Origin: Paucilactobacillus vaccinostercus DSM 20634
GTDB lineage: Bacteria; Bacillota; Bacilli; Lactobacillales; Lactobacillaceae
Length of the DNA stretch: 64,000 bases
Assembly: GCF_001436295.1 (NCBI RefSeq)
Contig: NZ_AYYY01000061.1
Coordinates: 124,001-188,000 of the forward strand
Reading direction: 5' to 3'
Below are positions 16,482-24,571 of this stretch, in pieces; position 1 is the first letter of the stretch, and each line of letters opens with the position of its first letter. The position numbers and the translations under genes were made by a program. Below the pieces are notes generated by a model. It did not search any database and had not been told where the DNA came from. It saw only the letters and a program-made list of their open reading frames with translations.

Positions 16482-17351
16482 CTACAATAAACTAGCCTTA
16501 TGAGCGATGATTTCATCGATGAAGTACCGACTAGCAATTGGTAGACTGGCTGTGTCGCGAAAACCAATGGCGAGGTCACGATTTAAAATAGGGTTTAATG
16601 AGCGTGTTACGATATTAAAGTGTGTGCGTTGAAGTACCAGTTTAGGTAAAATGCTAATTCCGAGACCGGCCTCAACCATGGTCATGATGCCATAGTCGTC
16701 ATGGATGCGATAACGAATATGGGGCTTTAGATGGGTATGTTCAAATGCACGAAGAGGCTCATTGAAATGCCCCTCTTCGAGTAGAATAAAGGGTTCCTGA
16801 CTTAGATCGGTTAAGGTTAAACTGGTCTTGGTGGCGAGCGGACTACCCGGGGAAAGGACAGCTAACAATTCATCTTGCTTTAGCTCAATTGTTTGGATAC
16901 CAGTAACGGCCGCAGGGGAAGTAAACCCAAAGTCAACAACACCAGTTTTGATCCAGTTTTGAATAGAATTGTAGTCGCCCTGATAAAAGACAAAATCGAC
17001 GTGTGGATAACGAGCTGTAAATGTTTTAATTAGTTGTGGAAGCCAGTGGCAAGTAATGCTCGAAACAGTACCAACTCGGATAACACCGGTATCGAGCCCT
17101 TTGATTTCGGTTGCTTTTTCCTGAACGCTGTTAAATGAGCGGATGGTTTGTTCAATGATGGGGTATAGTTGTTGACCCTCAAGAGTTAAACTAACCCCGT
17201 TTTTTGACCGGTTAAGGATTTGAATACCATATTCTGTTTCTAACGACTGCATCATTTGACTAATGGATGATTGTGTATAGCCCAGAGCCTGAGCAGCTTT
17301 TGTGAAACTACCAAGTTCGATAATTTTTTCGAGCGCTAAAAAACGATTCAT
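16482..17351 (-). CDS. LysR-type transcriptional regulator
   Basis: 289 residues; the helix-turn-helix reads SFTKAAQALGYTQSSISQMMQSLETEYG and the effector fold starts at VRVGTVSSITCHWLPQL. It is closely similar along its length to the LysR at 5478-6347, so the two are paralogues. ATG 17351 follows AGGAG. It is divergent from a GNAT gene; AATAAGT/ACTTATT (17374-17399) between them is the probable operator. Confidence 0.9.
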   Translation of the reverse strand: MNRFLALEKIIELGSFTKAAQALGYTQSSISQMMQSLETEYGIQILNRSKNGVSLTLEGQQLYPIIEQTIRSFNSVQEKATEIKGLDTGVIRVGTVSSITCHWLPQLIKTFTARYPHVDFVFYQGDYNSIQNWIKTGVVDFGFTSPAAVTGIQTIELKQDELLAVLSPGSPLATKTSLTLTDLSQEPFILLEEGHFNEPLRAFEHTHLKPHIRYRIHDDYGIMTMVEAGLGISILPKLVLQRTHFNIVTRSLNPILNRDLAIGFRDTASLPIASRYFIDEIIAHKASLL

Positions 17352-17373
17352 TGATTAGATCTCCTAATAATTT

Positions 17374-17399
17374 AATAAGTAAGATTAATTTAACTTATT
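17374..17399. promoter_or_regulatory. Candidate LysR operator
   Basis: Inverted repeat AATAAGT (17374-17380) and ACTTATT (17393-17399) in the LysR/GNAT divergent region. The half-site resembles the ATAAGAT/ATCTTAT palindrome before the LysR paralogue at 6.4 kb. Confidence 0.5.
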
Positions 17400-17458
17400 T
17401 CAATGCTCAGTATATACTAAATTCATGATAATTTTAGATAACTTTGGAGGACGGATTC

Positions 17459-17962
17459 ATGACAGTTCATTTTCAACCAGCGCAGTTAGCTGATCTCGAC
17501 GAAATTATGGTGATCGAAAATAGCGGATTTACCGCGGACGAAGCGGCTAGTCGTGATAGTATGCGAGGACGAATCGAACAAATCAGTGACACGTTTGTGG
17601 TTGCTAAAAATGATGCCGGGGCGGTTTTAGGCTATATTGTTGGCCCTGCGGATCAGCAGCGTTATATTGCGGACGAACTCTTCGAAACGACGACCCCTAA
17701 TCAGGCAGGTGATCGTTACCAAACGGTATTGAGCTTGGCCGTTAGCCCAGATTACCAGAAACGGGGAATCGCTGGACAATTATTGACCGAATTAGCTCGG
17801 ATTGCCCGTGCTCAGAATCGTGACGCCATTACGCTGACCTGTTTGGAACGGCTAGTCCCTTTTTATGAGAAAAACGGGTATCAAAATGAGGGCGTATCGG
17901 CTTCTGTGCATGCAGGAGAAACGTGGTATAACATGGTGTTATTGTTAGCTGCGGCTAAGTAA
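17459..17962 (+). CDS. GNAT-family N-acetyltransferase
   Basis: 167 residues. The acetyl-CoA binding motif A is LAVSPDYQKRGIAGQLLTELARIA at about residues 95-118, followed by YEKNGYQNEG (motif B). The order resembles arylalkylamine/RimI-like acetyltransferases; substrate unknown. I start at ATG 17459 because GGAGGACGG is correctly spaced; a TTG at 17444 lies within that site. It is divergent from a LysR regulator that may control it. Confidence 0.85.
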   Translation: MTVHFQPAQLADLDEIMVIENSGFTADEAASRDSMRGRIEQISDTFVVAKNDAGAVLGYIVGPADQQRYIADELFETTTPNQAGDRYQTVLSLAVSPDYQKRGIAGQLLTELARIARAQNRDAITLTCLERLVPFYEKNGYQNEGVSASVHAGETWYNMVLLLAAAK

Positions 17963-18125
17963 CAATTAAATGACAGCATTGAGTTGATAAAACAGCCGGT
18001 AAGGTCAAGAACGGCGCGGTCTGACACAAAAGTACAAAAGACATACTGGTGTGATCTTTAATTCCACTGGGGACTAGGGTAGAATAATTTGGTACCCTAT
18101 TCCAATTAACGAAGGAAGATTAACA

Positions 18126-18623
18126 ATGAAAGCACAATTTGAATATGCAACACAAGAAGATTTAGCTACGATTACCGCCATTTATAATCAAATCATTCCG
18201 TCACGTTTGGCAACTGCCGACCTGGAACCAGTGACGGTTGCATCAAAACAGGCGTGGTTTGACGCCTTCAATCACGAACAACGCCCGATTTGGAAAATTA
18301 TGTTGGATGGTAAAATCGCTGGATGGGTCTCTGTGGAATATTTTTACGGCCGGCCGGCTTATATCCATACCGCCGAAATTAGTATTTATATCGACGAAAA
18401 TGCGCGTCATCAAGGCCTTGGTCAGCAATCGCTTGATTTTGTTTTTAGCCAATTAAAAGCGCTCGAAATTGATACCTTAGTCGCCTTTATTTTTGGTCAC
18501 AATAAGCCTAGTCTGGGACTCTTTAATAAAAATGGGTTCTCAGAATGGGGCCATTTACCAGCTGTTGCGCTGATGGATGGTCACAAGCGTGACCTAAACA
18601 TTTTGGGCCGTCATTTCGACTAG
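18126..18623 (+). CDS. GNAT acetyltransferase of the PAT/MnaT type
   Basis: 165 residues. The N-terminus ATQEDLATITAIYNQIIPSR and ISIYIDENARHQGLGQQSLDFV (motif A) match phosphinothricin/methionine sulfone acetyltransferase-type proteins, with LFNKNGFSEWGHLP at the end. In bacteria these acetylate toxic amino acid analogues or methionine derivatives. ATG follows GAAGGAAG. A perfect parS lies six bases after the stop. Confidence 0.85.
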   Translation: MKAQFEYATQEDLATITAIYNQIIPSRLATADLEPVTVASKQAWFDAFNHEQRPIWKIMLDGKIAGWVSVEYFYGRPAYIHTAEISIYIDENARHQGLGQQSLDFVFSQLKALEIDTLVAFIFGHNKPSLGLFNKNGFSEWGHLPAVALMDGHKRDLNILGRHFD

Positions 18624-18628
18624 GTTTG

Positions 18629-18644
18629 TGTTTCACGTGAAACA
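18629..18644. other. parS: parS site (perfect consensus)
   Basis: TGTTTCACGTGAAACA, a perfect 16-bp palindrome and exact match to the Firmicute ParB/Spo0J site; intergenic. Confidence 0.95.
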
Positions 18645-18662
18645 ACGGTGTCTAAATCATGG

Positions 18663-18690
18663 TTGTGTTACCCGTTAATTGGTGTATAAT
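18663..18690 (+). promoter_or_regulatory. Promoter of the elaA-like gene
   Basis: TTGTGT (18663-18668), 16-base spacer, TATAAT (18685-18690), placing the transcript start about 125 bases before the coding region and upstream of the leader hairpin. Confidence 0.6.
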
Positions 18691-18742
18691 TCAAAATATT
18701 AAAAATTAAATGGCCGTGTGTCGTCCCCGGATGGCGCACTAA

Positions 18743-18808
18743 GGGCACTAAGTCGATCTCACTAGGGCACCGTTAGCGGTGAGAGATCGGCTTAGTGCCC
18801 TCTTTATT
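18743..18808 (+). promoter_or_regulatory. Long leader hairpin before the elaA-like gene
   Basis: GGGCACTAAG (18743-18752) plus CGATCTC pairs with GAGATCG plus CTTAGTGCCC (18791-18800), a stem of about 18 bp ending in TCTTTATT, 16 bases before the start codon. The loop repeats AGGGCAC (18764-18770), which could pair with the same GTGCCCT, giving an alternative fold. A short hairpin (GTGTGTC/GGCGCAC, 18715-18739) precedes it. It may be an attenuator; no known riboswitch is recognised. Confidence 0.55.
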
Positions 18809-18823
18809 GGAGGAAGAAAGTCG

Positions 18824-19273
18824 ATGAAGGATTTAAAGCTAGTAATCAAGACAACTGCAGAGTTAACCAGTGCAGAATTACTGATGATTTTAAAAGAGCG
18901 GACGCGGGTGTTTGTGGTGGAACAGCACTGCCCGTATCAGGAAGTGGATGATCAGGATGATGAGGCATGCCACGTTATGTTGCAAGACCACGGTCAGTTA
19001 GTGGCCTACACGCGGATTATCAAACACCTGGATGGTATTAATATGAGTTTTGGCCGGGTACTTGTTGTGATGGCGTATCGCGGACAACAACTGGGCCGAC
19101 AAATTGTGGCAGAAACAATTAAAGTGCTCAGGCAACAATTTCCGGGAGCCCCCATTAAAATTGCGGCCCAGAGTCGCTTACGTGATTTTTATGGCTCATT
19201 TGGGTTTCGACCCGTCTCTGACGTCTATTTAGAAGACGATATTCCGCATATTGATATGCTGTTAGAAAATTAA
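18824..19273 (+). CDS. ElaA-like GNAT acetyltransferase
   Basis: 149 residues. The early LLMILKERTRVFVVEQHCPYQEVDDQD is the ElaA hallmark (LYxLLxLRxxVFVVEQxCxYxExDxxD), and motif A is MSFGRVLVVMAYRGQQLGRQIVAETI. ElaA proteins are uncharacterised acetyltransferases. The start is ATG 18824, preceded by GGAGGAAG; the in-frame GTG at 18779 lies inside the leader hairpin and is unlikely. The leader suggests regulated transcription elongation. Confidence 0.85.
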   Translation: MKDLKLVIKTTAELTSAELLMILKERTRVFVVEQHCPYQEVDDQDDEACHVMLQDHGQLVAYTRIIKHLDGINMSFGRVLVVMAYRGQQLGRQIVAETIKVLRQQFPGAPIKIAAQSRLRDFYGSFGFRPVSDVYLEDDIPHIDMLLEN

Positions 19274-19287
19274 AAAATGATGAGGGA

Positions 19288-19316
19288 TTGACGCGACGAT
19301 AGATCTATGTTTTAAT
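19288..19316 (+). promoter_or_regulatory. Candidate promoter of the attenuated MFS transcript
   Basis: TTGACG (19288-19293), 17-base spacer, TTTAAT (19311-19316). A better -10 (TATAAT, 19322-19327) also exists but lacks a -35 at normal distance and would start transcription too close to the leader peptide. Confidence 0.5.
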
Positions 19317-19344
19317 CAATCTATAATCAAAAGGGAGAAATACA

Positions 19345-19401
19345 ATGACAACTCAACTAACCCAAGTTAATGCGTTTTATTTTGGCTATTACTTTAGTTA
19401 G
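19345..19401 (+). CDS. Phe/Tyr-rich leader peptide (18 residues)
   Basis: An ATG preceded by AAAAGGGAGAA encodes MTTQLTQVNAFYFGYYFS and stops at 19401. Six of the last eight residues are Phe or Tyr (FYFGYYFS). The stop codon overlaps the first arm of a hairpin (19401-19426), and a terminator with alternative pairings follows at 19471-19557 before the MFS gene. This is the layout of a ribosome-mediated attenuator sensing Phe/Tyr supply. Too short for routine gene finders. The peptide design and the ribosome binding site are seen; its regulatory role is inference. Confidence 0.7.
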   Translation: MTTQLTQVNAFYFGYYFS

Positions 19402-19557
19402 CGTCCGTAGCTTTGCATGCGGACGCCATCCATCGCGTTCGCGTCTAAAGCTTAGCCGTATGTTGTCGTGCCAGCTAGACGTGAAAATCTAGCTGAAATT
19501 GTCATTTTCCACACGGAGTAAATGCAGCCAGCTAGATTCAATCTAGCTGGCTTTTTT
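19401..19557 (+). promoter_or_regulatory. Attenuator with alternative hairpins and terminator
   Basis: Segments in order: GCGTCCG/CGGACGC hairpin (19401-19426); GACGC (19422-19426) can instead pair with GCGTC (19441-19445), and AGCTTT (19409-19414) with AAAGCT (19447-19452); CAGCTAGA/TCTAGCTG hairpin (19472-19495); terminator AGCCAGCTAGAT/ATCTAGCTGGCT with T-run (19526-19557). The arm TCTAGCTG (19488-19495) can also pair with CAGCTAGA of the terminator's left arm, forming an antiterminator. This is a mutually exclusive four-arm arrangement as in classical amino acid attenuators. Confidence 0.7.
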
Positions 19558-19583
19558 CTTACCCAAAATAGGAGTGATCGGAA

Positions 19584-20801
19584 ATGACAAAATCAACCAA
19601 ACGAACTTTAGCGATCTGTTTGTACCTCAATTACCTCGTCCATGGCTTCGGTCTAATTATATTAGCGCAAAATATGCAAGCCTTGGGTCACCTGTGGGGA
19701 GTCCCGTTGGCGACTGTTTCTTACATGGTCTCAGGGATTGGTATCGGCCGGTTACTAGCTTACTTCACGTTCGGGTATCTCTCGGATCGCTTTGGTCGTA
19801 AATTTTTGATCTACTTGGGGATTTTGACCTACATGATTTTCTTTTTGGGCATGCCATTCGTGCAAAATATTCAACTGGCATATGGCCTAGCAATCTTAGC
19901 TGGGGTAGCCAATTCGGCGTTAGATTCGGGAACGTATCCCACGTTCATGGAGATGGGCGGTAAGGAGAGTGCCTCAAACGTGTTTATCAAGGCGTTCATG
20001 TCGATTGGTGAGTTTATTTTGCCGTTGCTCGTTGCGACTTTAGAGACGCGGCAGCTATGGTTTGGGTGGTCATTCATTTTACCCGTTATTTTGTTACTGG
20101 CAAACTTGGGATTGCTGACTCGGGTGACGTTCCCGAAGCGCAATCAGGCCGACCACACGAGCATCATTCGACAGGGCCGACTTTCGAAGGCTAAACGGCG
20201 ACTCGCAACCGTGGCACTGTCAGTTTACGGGTACACAACCATGGCGGTCATGATCTTATTTACGCAGTGGATTACGCTGTATGCGACAAAAGAGCTGGGA
20301 TACAGTTCGTTAATTGCGCACGGGTTACTGTCGCTTTACAGTGTTGGGTCCATTACCGGCGTCGTAATCGTGTTTGCCATGTTACGGCGACAGGTTTCAG
20401 AAACGGGATTGTTGGTGATCAACAATGCGCTATCTTTAGTAGCCTTGGTGGTGATCTGTAGTGCTACAACGCAATGGCTTTCGGCGGTGGCTGCATTTGT
20501 CTTTGGTTTTACGGCTGCCAGCGGCATGATGCAGGTCGCACTGAACCTGTTTTTGCGCTTATACCCAACGCACAAGGGAATTGTTACCGGCACGTACTTT
20601 ACGTTCGGCAGCATTGCGACGTTCACGGTTCCAATCGTAACGGGATGGCTGTCAAAAACAAGCATTGCTTACGCGATGGAGTTTGATATTTTGATTGGCG
20701 TTGTGGGGTTGGTTATGGTGATTCTCGTGGCGCTTGTCATGAGCCCTCGATCGCTCAGTGTTGGTCTTTGGCGACCCGCAGTACGTCATGTTAATCGATA
20801 A
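19584..20801 (+). CDS. MFS transporter under Phe/Tyr-type attenuation
   Basis: 405 residues with twelve hydrophobic helices. The MFS loop signature is present as GYLSDRFGRKFLIYLG (about residues 68-83), and a charged loop separates the two halves (about 185-210, KRNQ...KAKRR). The substrate is not evident from sequence. The upstream leader peptide rich in Phe and Tyr suggests that it imports an aromatic amino acid, a precursor such as shikimate, or an aromatic peptide. ATG follows AGGAGTGATCG, 26 bases after the attenuator. It ends at a bidirectional terminator. Confidence 0.87.
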   Translation: MTKSTKRTLAICLYLNYLVHGFGLIILAQNMQALGHLWGVPLATVSYMVSGIGIGRLLAYFTFGYLSDRFGRKFLIYLGILTYMIFFLGMPFVQNIQLAYGLAILAGVANSALDSGTYPTFMEMGGKESASNVFIKAFMSIGEFILPLLVATLETRQLWFGWSFILPVILLLANLGLLTRVTFPKRNQADHTSIIRQGRLSKAKRRLATVALSVYGYTTMAVMILFTQWITLYATKELGYSSLIAHGLLSLYSVGSITGVVIVFAMLRRQVSETGLLVINNALSLVALVVICSATTQWLSAVAAFVFGFTAASGMMQVALNLFLRLYPTHKGIVTGTYFTFGSIATFTVPIVTGWLSKTSIAYAMEFDILIGVVGLVMVILVALVMSPRSLSVGLWRPAVRHVNR

Positions 20802-20807
20802 ATTTAA

Positions 20808-20852
20808 AAAATGAGACCAGTTTACCGTGATAGTAAACTGGCCTCATTTTTT
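20808..20852. terminator. Bidirectional terminator
   Basis: AAAAAATGAG-CCAGTTTAC/GTAAACTGG-CTCATTTTTT. It serves the MFS gene and the convergent small membrane protein gene. Confidence 0.9.
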
Positions 20853-21027
20853 AGTGCATGCAGCCGTGACTAGCTAGCCACGACGCCCCAAGATGATGGC
20901 TGCCCATCATTGAAAATCCCATTGTGTGGAACGCAACTAACCAGAGAAGTAATAACAGAGTGATAAAAATTAAAAACAGTAGTAACAGTAAAACTAGTTT
21001 AGTTGACCAAGCATGATTTCCATTCAT
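20851..21027 (-). CDS. Small membrane protein with His/Met-rich tail (58 aa)
   Basis: ATG 21027, preceded by AAGGGA, opens a frame ending at the bidirectional terminator. Residues 10-33 form one very hydrophobic helix (LVLLLLLFLIFITLLLLLWL). The 25-residue tail is rich in His, Met and Cys (HTMGFSMMGSHH near residues 34-45, SHGCMH at the end), spacing seen in copper- or other metal-binding peptides. I do not recognise a family. It is downstream of and on the same strand as the TetR gene (82-base gap). Confidence 0.55.
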   Translation of the reverse strand: MNGNHAWSTKLVLLLLLFLIFITLLLLLWLVAFHTMGFSMMGSHHLGASWLASHGCMH

Positions 21028-21108
21028 CCGATCAGGTCCCTTCTATCTAAAAAGCAACGTGATTCGACTCTAATATAAGTCAAAGTGATTTAAATGGGAA
21101 GTGCAACG

Positions 21109-21675
21109 CTAAATAAAGGAACTTAATCCGCTTTTGTTGAGGCGAATAACGTAGTTACGGAGCTGATCTTGGCCGATGAGACCGGGTTTACGTCTAGAAA
21201 GTTGCAAAATAGAGAGCGTATTGTTGGTCAAGAAGTGCGCGATGATGGCCGCATCTTGAGCGCTAAAATGATAGGTATTAGCCAAGATATCGGCTAGTTG
21301 ATCGGTGACGTTACGTGTAATGCGCTGAGTAAATTGGCTATAATCATCATTTGATAAAATGGTGCGCGCAAAGGCGTAGTGGTGATTAAAAAGGGAAATT
21401 AGGTGGTCAAAAAAATAGCCATTCTGCTCTTGAATAACATCGTCAAACGGCCGTTCCTTTAAAATCGCAACGAGGTGGTTGGAAATCTCTGTGACGTAGG
21501 CATCCAGCAAATTATCGATAGAATCGTAGTGAAGATAAAATGTTTTACGATTGATTCCAGCAGTATCTGTTAGGCGTTTCACGGTAATTTCTGACAGCGG
21601 GTGTTGTGCAATTAATAATTCGAACGCTTGGCGGATGGCGCGTTGGGTGCGGATGATACGTTTATCGGTTGCCAT
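21109..21675 (-). CDS. TetR-family regulator
   Basis: 188 residues. The N-terminal helix-turn-helix reads ITVKRLTDTAGINRKTFYLHYDSIDNLL (about residues 28-55), the TetR signature with a DhaS-type C-terminal domain. Start ATG 21675 follows AGGAGAATTC. It is divergent from the YhgE/Pip gene, an arrangement common in lactobacilli, and probably represses it; AGTGA/TCACG (21779-21797) in the shared region may be the operator. Confidence 0.88.
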   Translation of the reverse strand: MATDKRIIRTQRAIRQAFELLIAQHPLSEITVKRLTDTAGINRKTFYLHYDSIDNLLDAYVTEISNHLVAILKERPFDDVIQEQNGYFFDHLISLFNHHYAFARTILSNDDYSQFTQRITRNVTDQLADILANTYHFSAQDAAIIAHFLTNNTLSILQLSRRKPGLIGQDQLRNYVIRLNKSGLSSFI

Positions 21676-21846
21676 AATTAGAATTCTCCTGTCGGTTGCT
21701 ACCCAATTGGTGGGCAGATGTGGCATATGCCCCAGAATTGGGTAAGTTGGTGTTGCCAATGAGAGGGAACCTCTCTATAGTGACTTAATACTCACGTGGT
21801 TATTATGCCCCATGTGTGGATTAAGATCAATATGGGAGAAGAATAA

Positions 21847-24510
21847 ATGATTAAGACAGAATGGCGTTACATGTTACAGCATAAATTCTTGATTGTCGCA
21901 TTATGTGTCGTAGTTCTCATTCCCTCGATTTATGCGGTCACATTTCTTAAATCGATGTGGGATCCGTATGGAAAATTGGCCGATTTACCAGTGGCAGTGG
22001 TTAATCATGACCATGCGGTGACGTATCAGCACCGGCGATTAGCGGTTGGAAAACAGTTAACCCAAAATCTCAAAAAATCGCAAAACATGGACTTTCAAAT
22101 CGTCAAATCGGCCGATCAAGCTCACCGGGGGCTAAAAAACGGGCAATACTATATGGTTGTGACAATTCCGGCGAATTTTTCAGCTCACGCCACAACGTTA
22201 TTGGACCAACACCCACAGCAAATGGTGCTTCATTATGATACGAGTGCCGGTCATAACTATGTTGCGGCCAAAATGACGAGTGCGGCAGCAACTAAAATTC
22301 AGACGCAGATTAATCGGGAAATTACCAGGACTTACGCAAAATCCTTGTTTGCATCTATTAAGAAATTGGACCGGGGGATGCAATCTGCCGGAAATGGGAG
22401 TCAAAAAGTGACCAACGAAATTGTAAAGTTACAAACCGGCAGTCAAACCATGACGACTAATTTAGCGAAACTAGCCCAAAGTTCGTTAACCCTTGCAACT
22501 GGTAGTCGGCAAGTGACTACTGGAATCCAACAATATGTGGGAGGCGTTCAACAAGCGCAGGCTGGGACTGGTCAGTTAGTGACTGGATTAGACCAATTAT
22601 TAGCGAAAACAGCCCAGTTGCAAACCGGCAGTGAGCAATTACGCAATGGCGCCGCTAGCTTAAAGAGTGGGGTTAATCAGTATGTGGGAGCGGCTACTCA
22701 ACTGGATACGGGGACACAGCAGCTGAACACGGGTGTTCAAAATTTAAACACTAACGTGACATCTCTGAGCCAAAATATTGGCCAACTAAATCAAGGTACA
22801 GCAACGTTAACCACTGGACTGCAGCAATTAGCTAATCGTAGTCAGACGCTGAGTACAGCTATTCAGCAATTGGCAACAAACCAAGGCCAGAGTATGACGA
22901 CCACACAAAAACAACTCACGCAACTCTCACAGGAGCTGGCGCAGTTAAATGACCAGTCCCAACAAGTCCAGCAGGTCAAAACAGCGCTGACCAAGTTGCA
23001 GGCGGCGGTCACAACCTTGAATCAACAACAATCGCAAAGCACATCATTAGCACAACGGGTTGCCCAAACGGCCGATGCACAGCAACTAACTGCCAGCCAA
23101 AAACAGGCAATGGTCGCCGTAGTGTCCGACAACCAGCAATCGACAACTGATACAACTGCCATTACAAGCGCAATGGCGGCCTTAAACGTCGCAATTAATG
23201 ATCTCACCGCCACCGCCACGGTCAATACGACTGCGGTCACGGCTAACATCGCTCAAATTAAGCAGTCGCAAAATACAACGGCCCAGCAGTTAAACCAGTT
23301 GGCGACTGGGGCCACTAATTTGAATGATGGGTTATCGACTGCAGCTCAGCGAATGCAAACCGTTCATACGGGAACGACGACGCTAGCGCAAACGATACCG
23401 ACGTTGATCGCTGGAATTGGTCAACTTGCGGATGGATCCCAGACACTAGCAACAAAGACGCATCAATTTGCACAATCTGGAACGCAACTCTCAAGTGGCG
23501 CCCAAAAATTGAGTGCAAGCATGACCGGATTAACCGCTAAGTTACCAGCGTTTGTGAACGGGGTTGGTCAATTAACCACGGGAAGCCATACACTGGCAAG
23601 TGGCTTAACACAATTGGTAACTCAAGGTGGTCGGCTTCTTACTGGTGCCCAGCAGGTGAGTGTTGGGAATCAAACACTGGCAAGTGGTGCTGGTCAACTC
23701 GCAACTGGCTCACAAACATTGGGCGCTGGAATAACGCAACTCGGCCAAGGATCGGCTCAATTGACAACTAGTCTTCAGAGCGCGGCTCGCAAAGCGCATT
23801 TAACAACCAACGCGCAAACTAATCGGCAGGTTGCTTCACCAGTGAAAACGACCCACACAGAGTTAGATCGAGTGGCTAATAACGGAACTGGAATGGCGCC
23901 ATATATGGTTTCGGTTTCCTTATTTGTCGGGGCATTAGCACTTAACTTGCTTTTTGACCTTTACTCACCACGAAAATATCCTAAGACGGCATGGAGTTGG
24001 ATGATCAGTAAATTTAGTATTTGGGGCCCCTTTGCGGTTGGTGAAGCTCTGATTGTGTATGGGTTGCTTTGTGGAATTGATGGTCTGAATCCTGTTCATC
24101 AGGCGGCCACATTAGGCATTATGATGCTTAGTGCGCTAAGTTCTATGGCACTAGTGACCTGGCTCAACCTTGTGTTTGGCCGTATTGGGGCTTTCTTTAG
24201 TATGGTCCTGCTCGTGCTACAATTGAGCGGGTCTGCCGGAACGTATCCAATTCAATTGTCGAACCATTTTTTCAAAATGATTCATCCGTACTTACCAATG
24301 ACCTATAGCGTAAACGGGCTTCGTAAGACATTGATGATTGGGTCTTCAGCAATTCCTGAAGCCACTATTTTGACGGCAATTCTCGTCGGGTTGTTAATAT
24401 TAATTTTGTTATTCTATAGTCGGCGGCATGCACGCTTAAAAGCCATTGACTTTGATGATCCAGATGCGGTTAAGGCGACGCAGGGCAGGTTAACTTCGCG
24501 AATGCAATAA
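21847..24510 (+). CDS. YhgE/Pip-family membrane protein
   Basis: 887 residues. One N-terminal helix (about 12-33), a long extracellular region of repeated LxTGxxQLxxG units (about 190-650; for example QLATGSQTLGAGITQLGQG), then five or six C-terminal helices (about 680-870). This is the YhgE/Pip architecture, related to EsaA of type VII secretion and to the lactococcal phage infection protein. Function in lactobacilli is not established; cell-surface transport or phage adsorption are suggestions. The repeats predict a long coiled-coil or helical stalk. ATG follows GGGAGAAG. Confidence 0.88.
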   Translation: MIKTEWRYMLQHKFLIVALCVVVLIPSIYAVTFLKSMWDPYGKLADLPVAVVNHDHAVTYQHRRLAVGKQLTQNLKKSQNMDFQIVKSADQAHRGLKNGQYYMVVTIPANFSAHATTLLDQHPQQMVLHYDTSAGHNYVAAKMTSAAATKIQTQINREITRTYAKSLFASIKKLDRGMQSAGNGSQKVTNEIVKLQTGSQTMTTNLAKLAQSSLTLATGSRQVTTGIQQYVGGVQQAQAGTGQLVTGLDQLLAKTAQLQTGSEQLRNGAASLKSGVNQYVGAATQLDTGTQQLNTGVQNLNTNVTSLSQNIGQLNQGTATLTTGLQQLANRSQTLSTAIQQLATNQGQSMTTTQKQLTQLSQELAQLNDQSQQVQQVKTALTKLQAAVTTLNQQQSQSTSLAQRVAQTADAQQLTASQKQAMVAVVSDNQQSTTDTTAITSAMAALNVAINDLTATATVNTTAVTANIAQIKQSQNTTAQQLNQLATGATNLNDGLSTAAQRMQTVHTGTTTLAQTIPTLIAGIGQLADGSQTLATKTHQFAQSGTQLSSGAQKLSASMTGLTAKLPAFVNGVGQLTTGSHTLASGLTQLVTQGGRLLTGAQQVSVGNQTLASGAGQLATGSQTLGAGITQLGQGSAQLTTSLQSAARKAHLTTNAQTNRQVASPVKTTHTELDRVANNGTGMAPYMVSVSLFVGALALNLLFDLYSPRKYPKTAWSWMISKFSIWGPFAVGEALIVYGLLCGIDGLNPVHQAATLGIMMLSALSSMALVTWLNLVFGRIGAFFSMVLLVLQLSGSAGTYPIQLSNHFFKMIHPYLPMTYSVNGLRKTLMIGSSAIPEATILTAILVGLLILILLFYSRRHARLKAIDFDDPDAVKATQGRLTSRMQ

Positions 24511-24571
24511 CTGCTTCGCAAGAAAAATTCAATGGTATAATTGGGCTAATCTTAAGTAACAGGAGTTGTCC

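Noticed and set aside
21790-21800. Further CACGTG cores (for example near 21793, 25866, 47755) as parS sites
   Set aside because: They lack the flanking GTTT/AAAC arms and match only the central hexamer or one arm.
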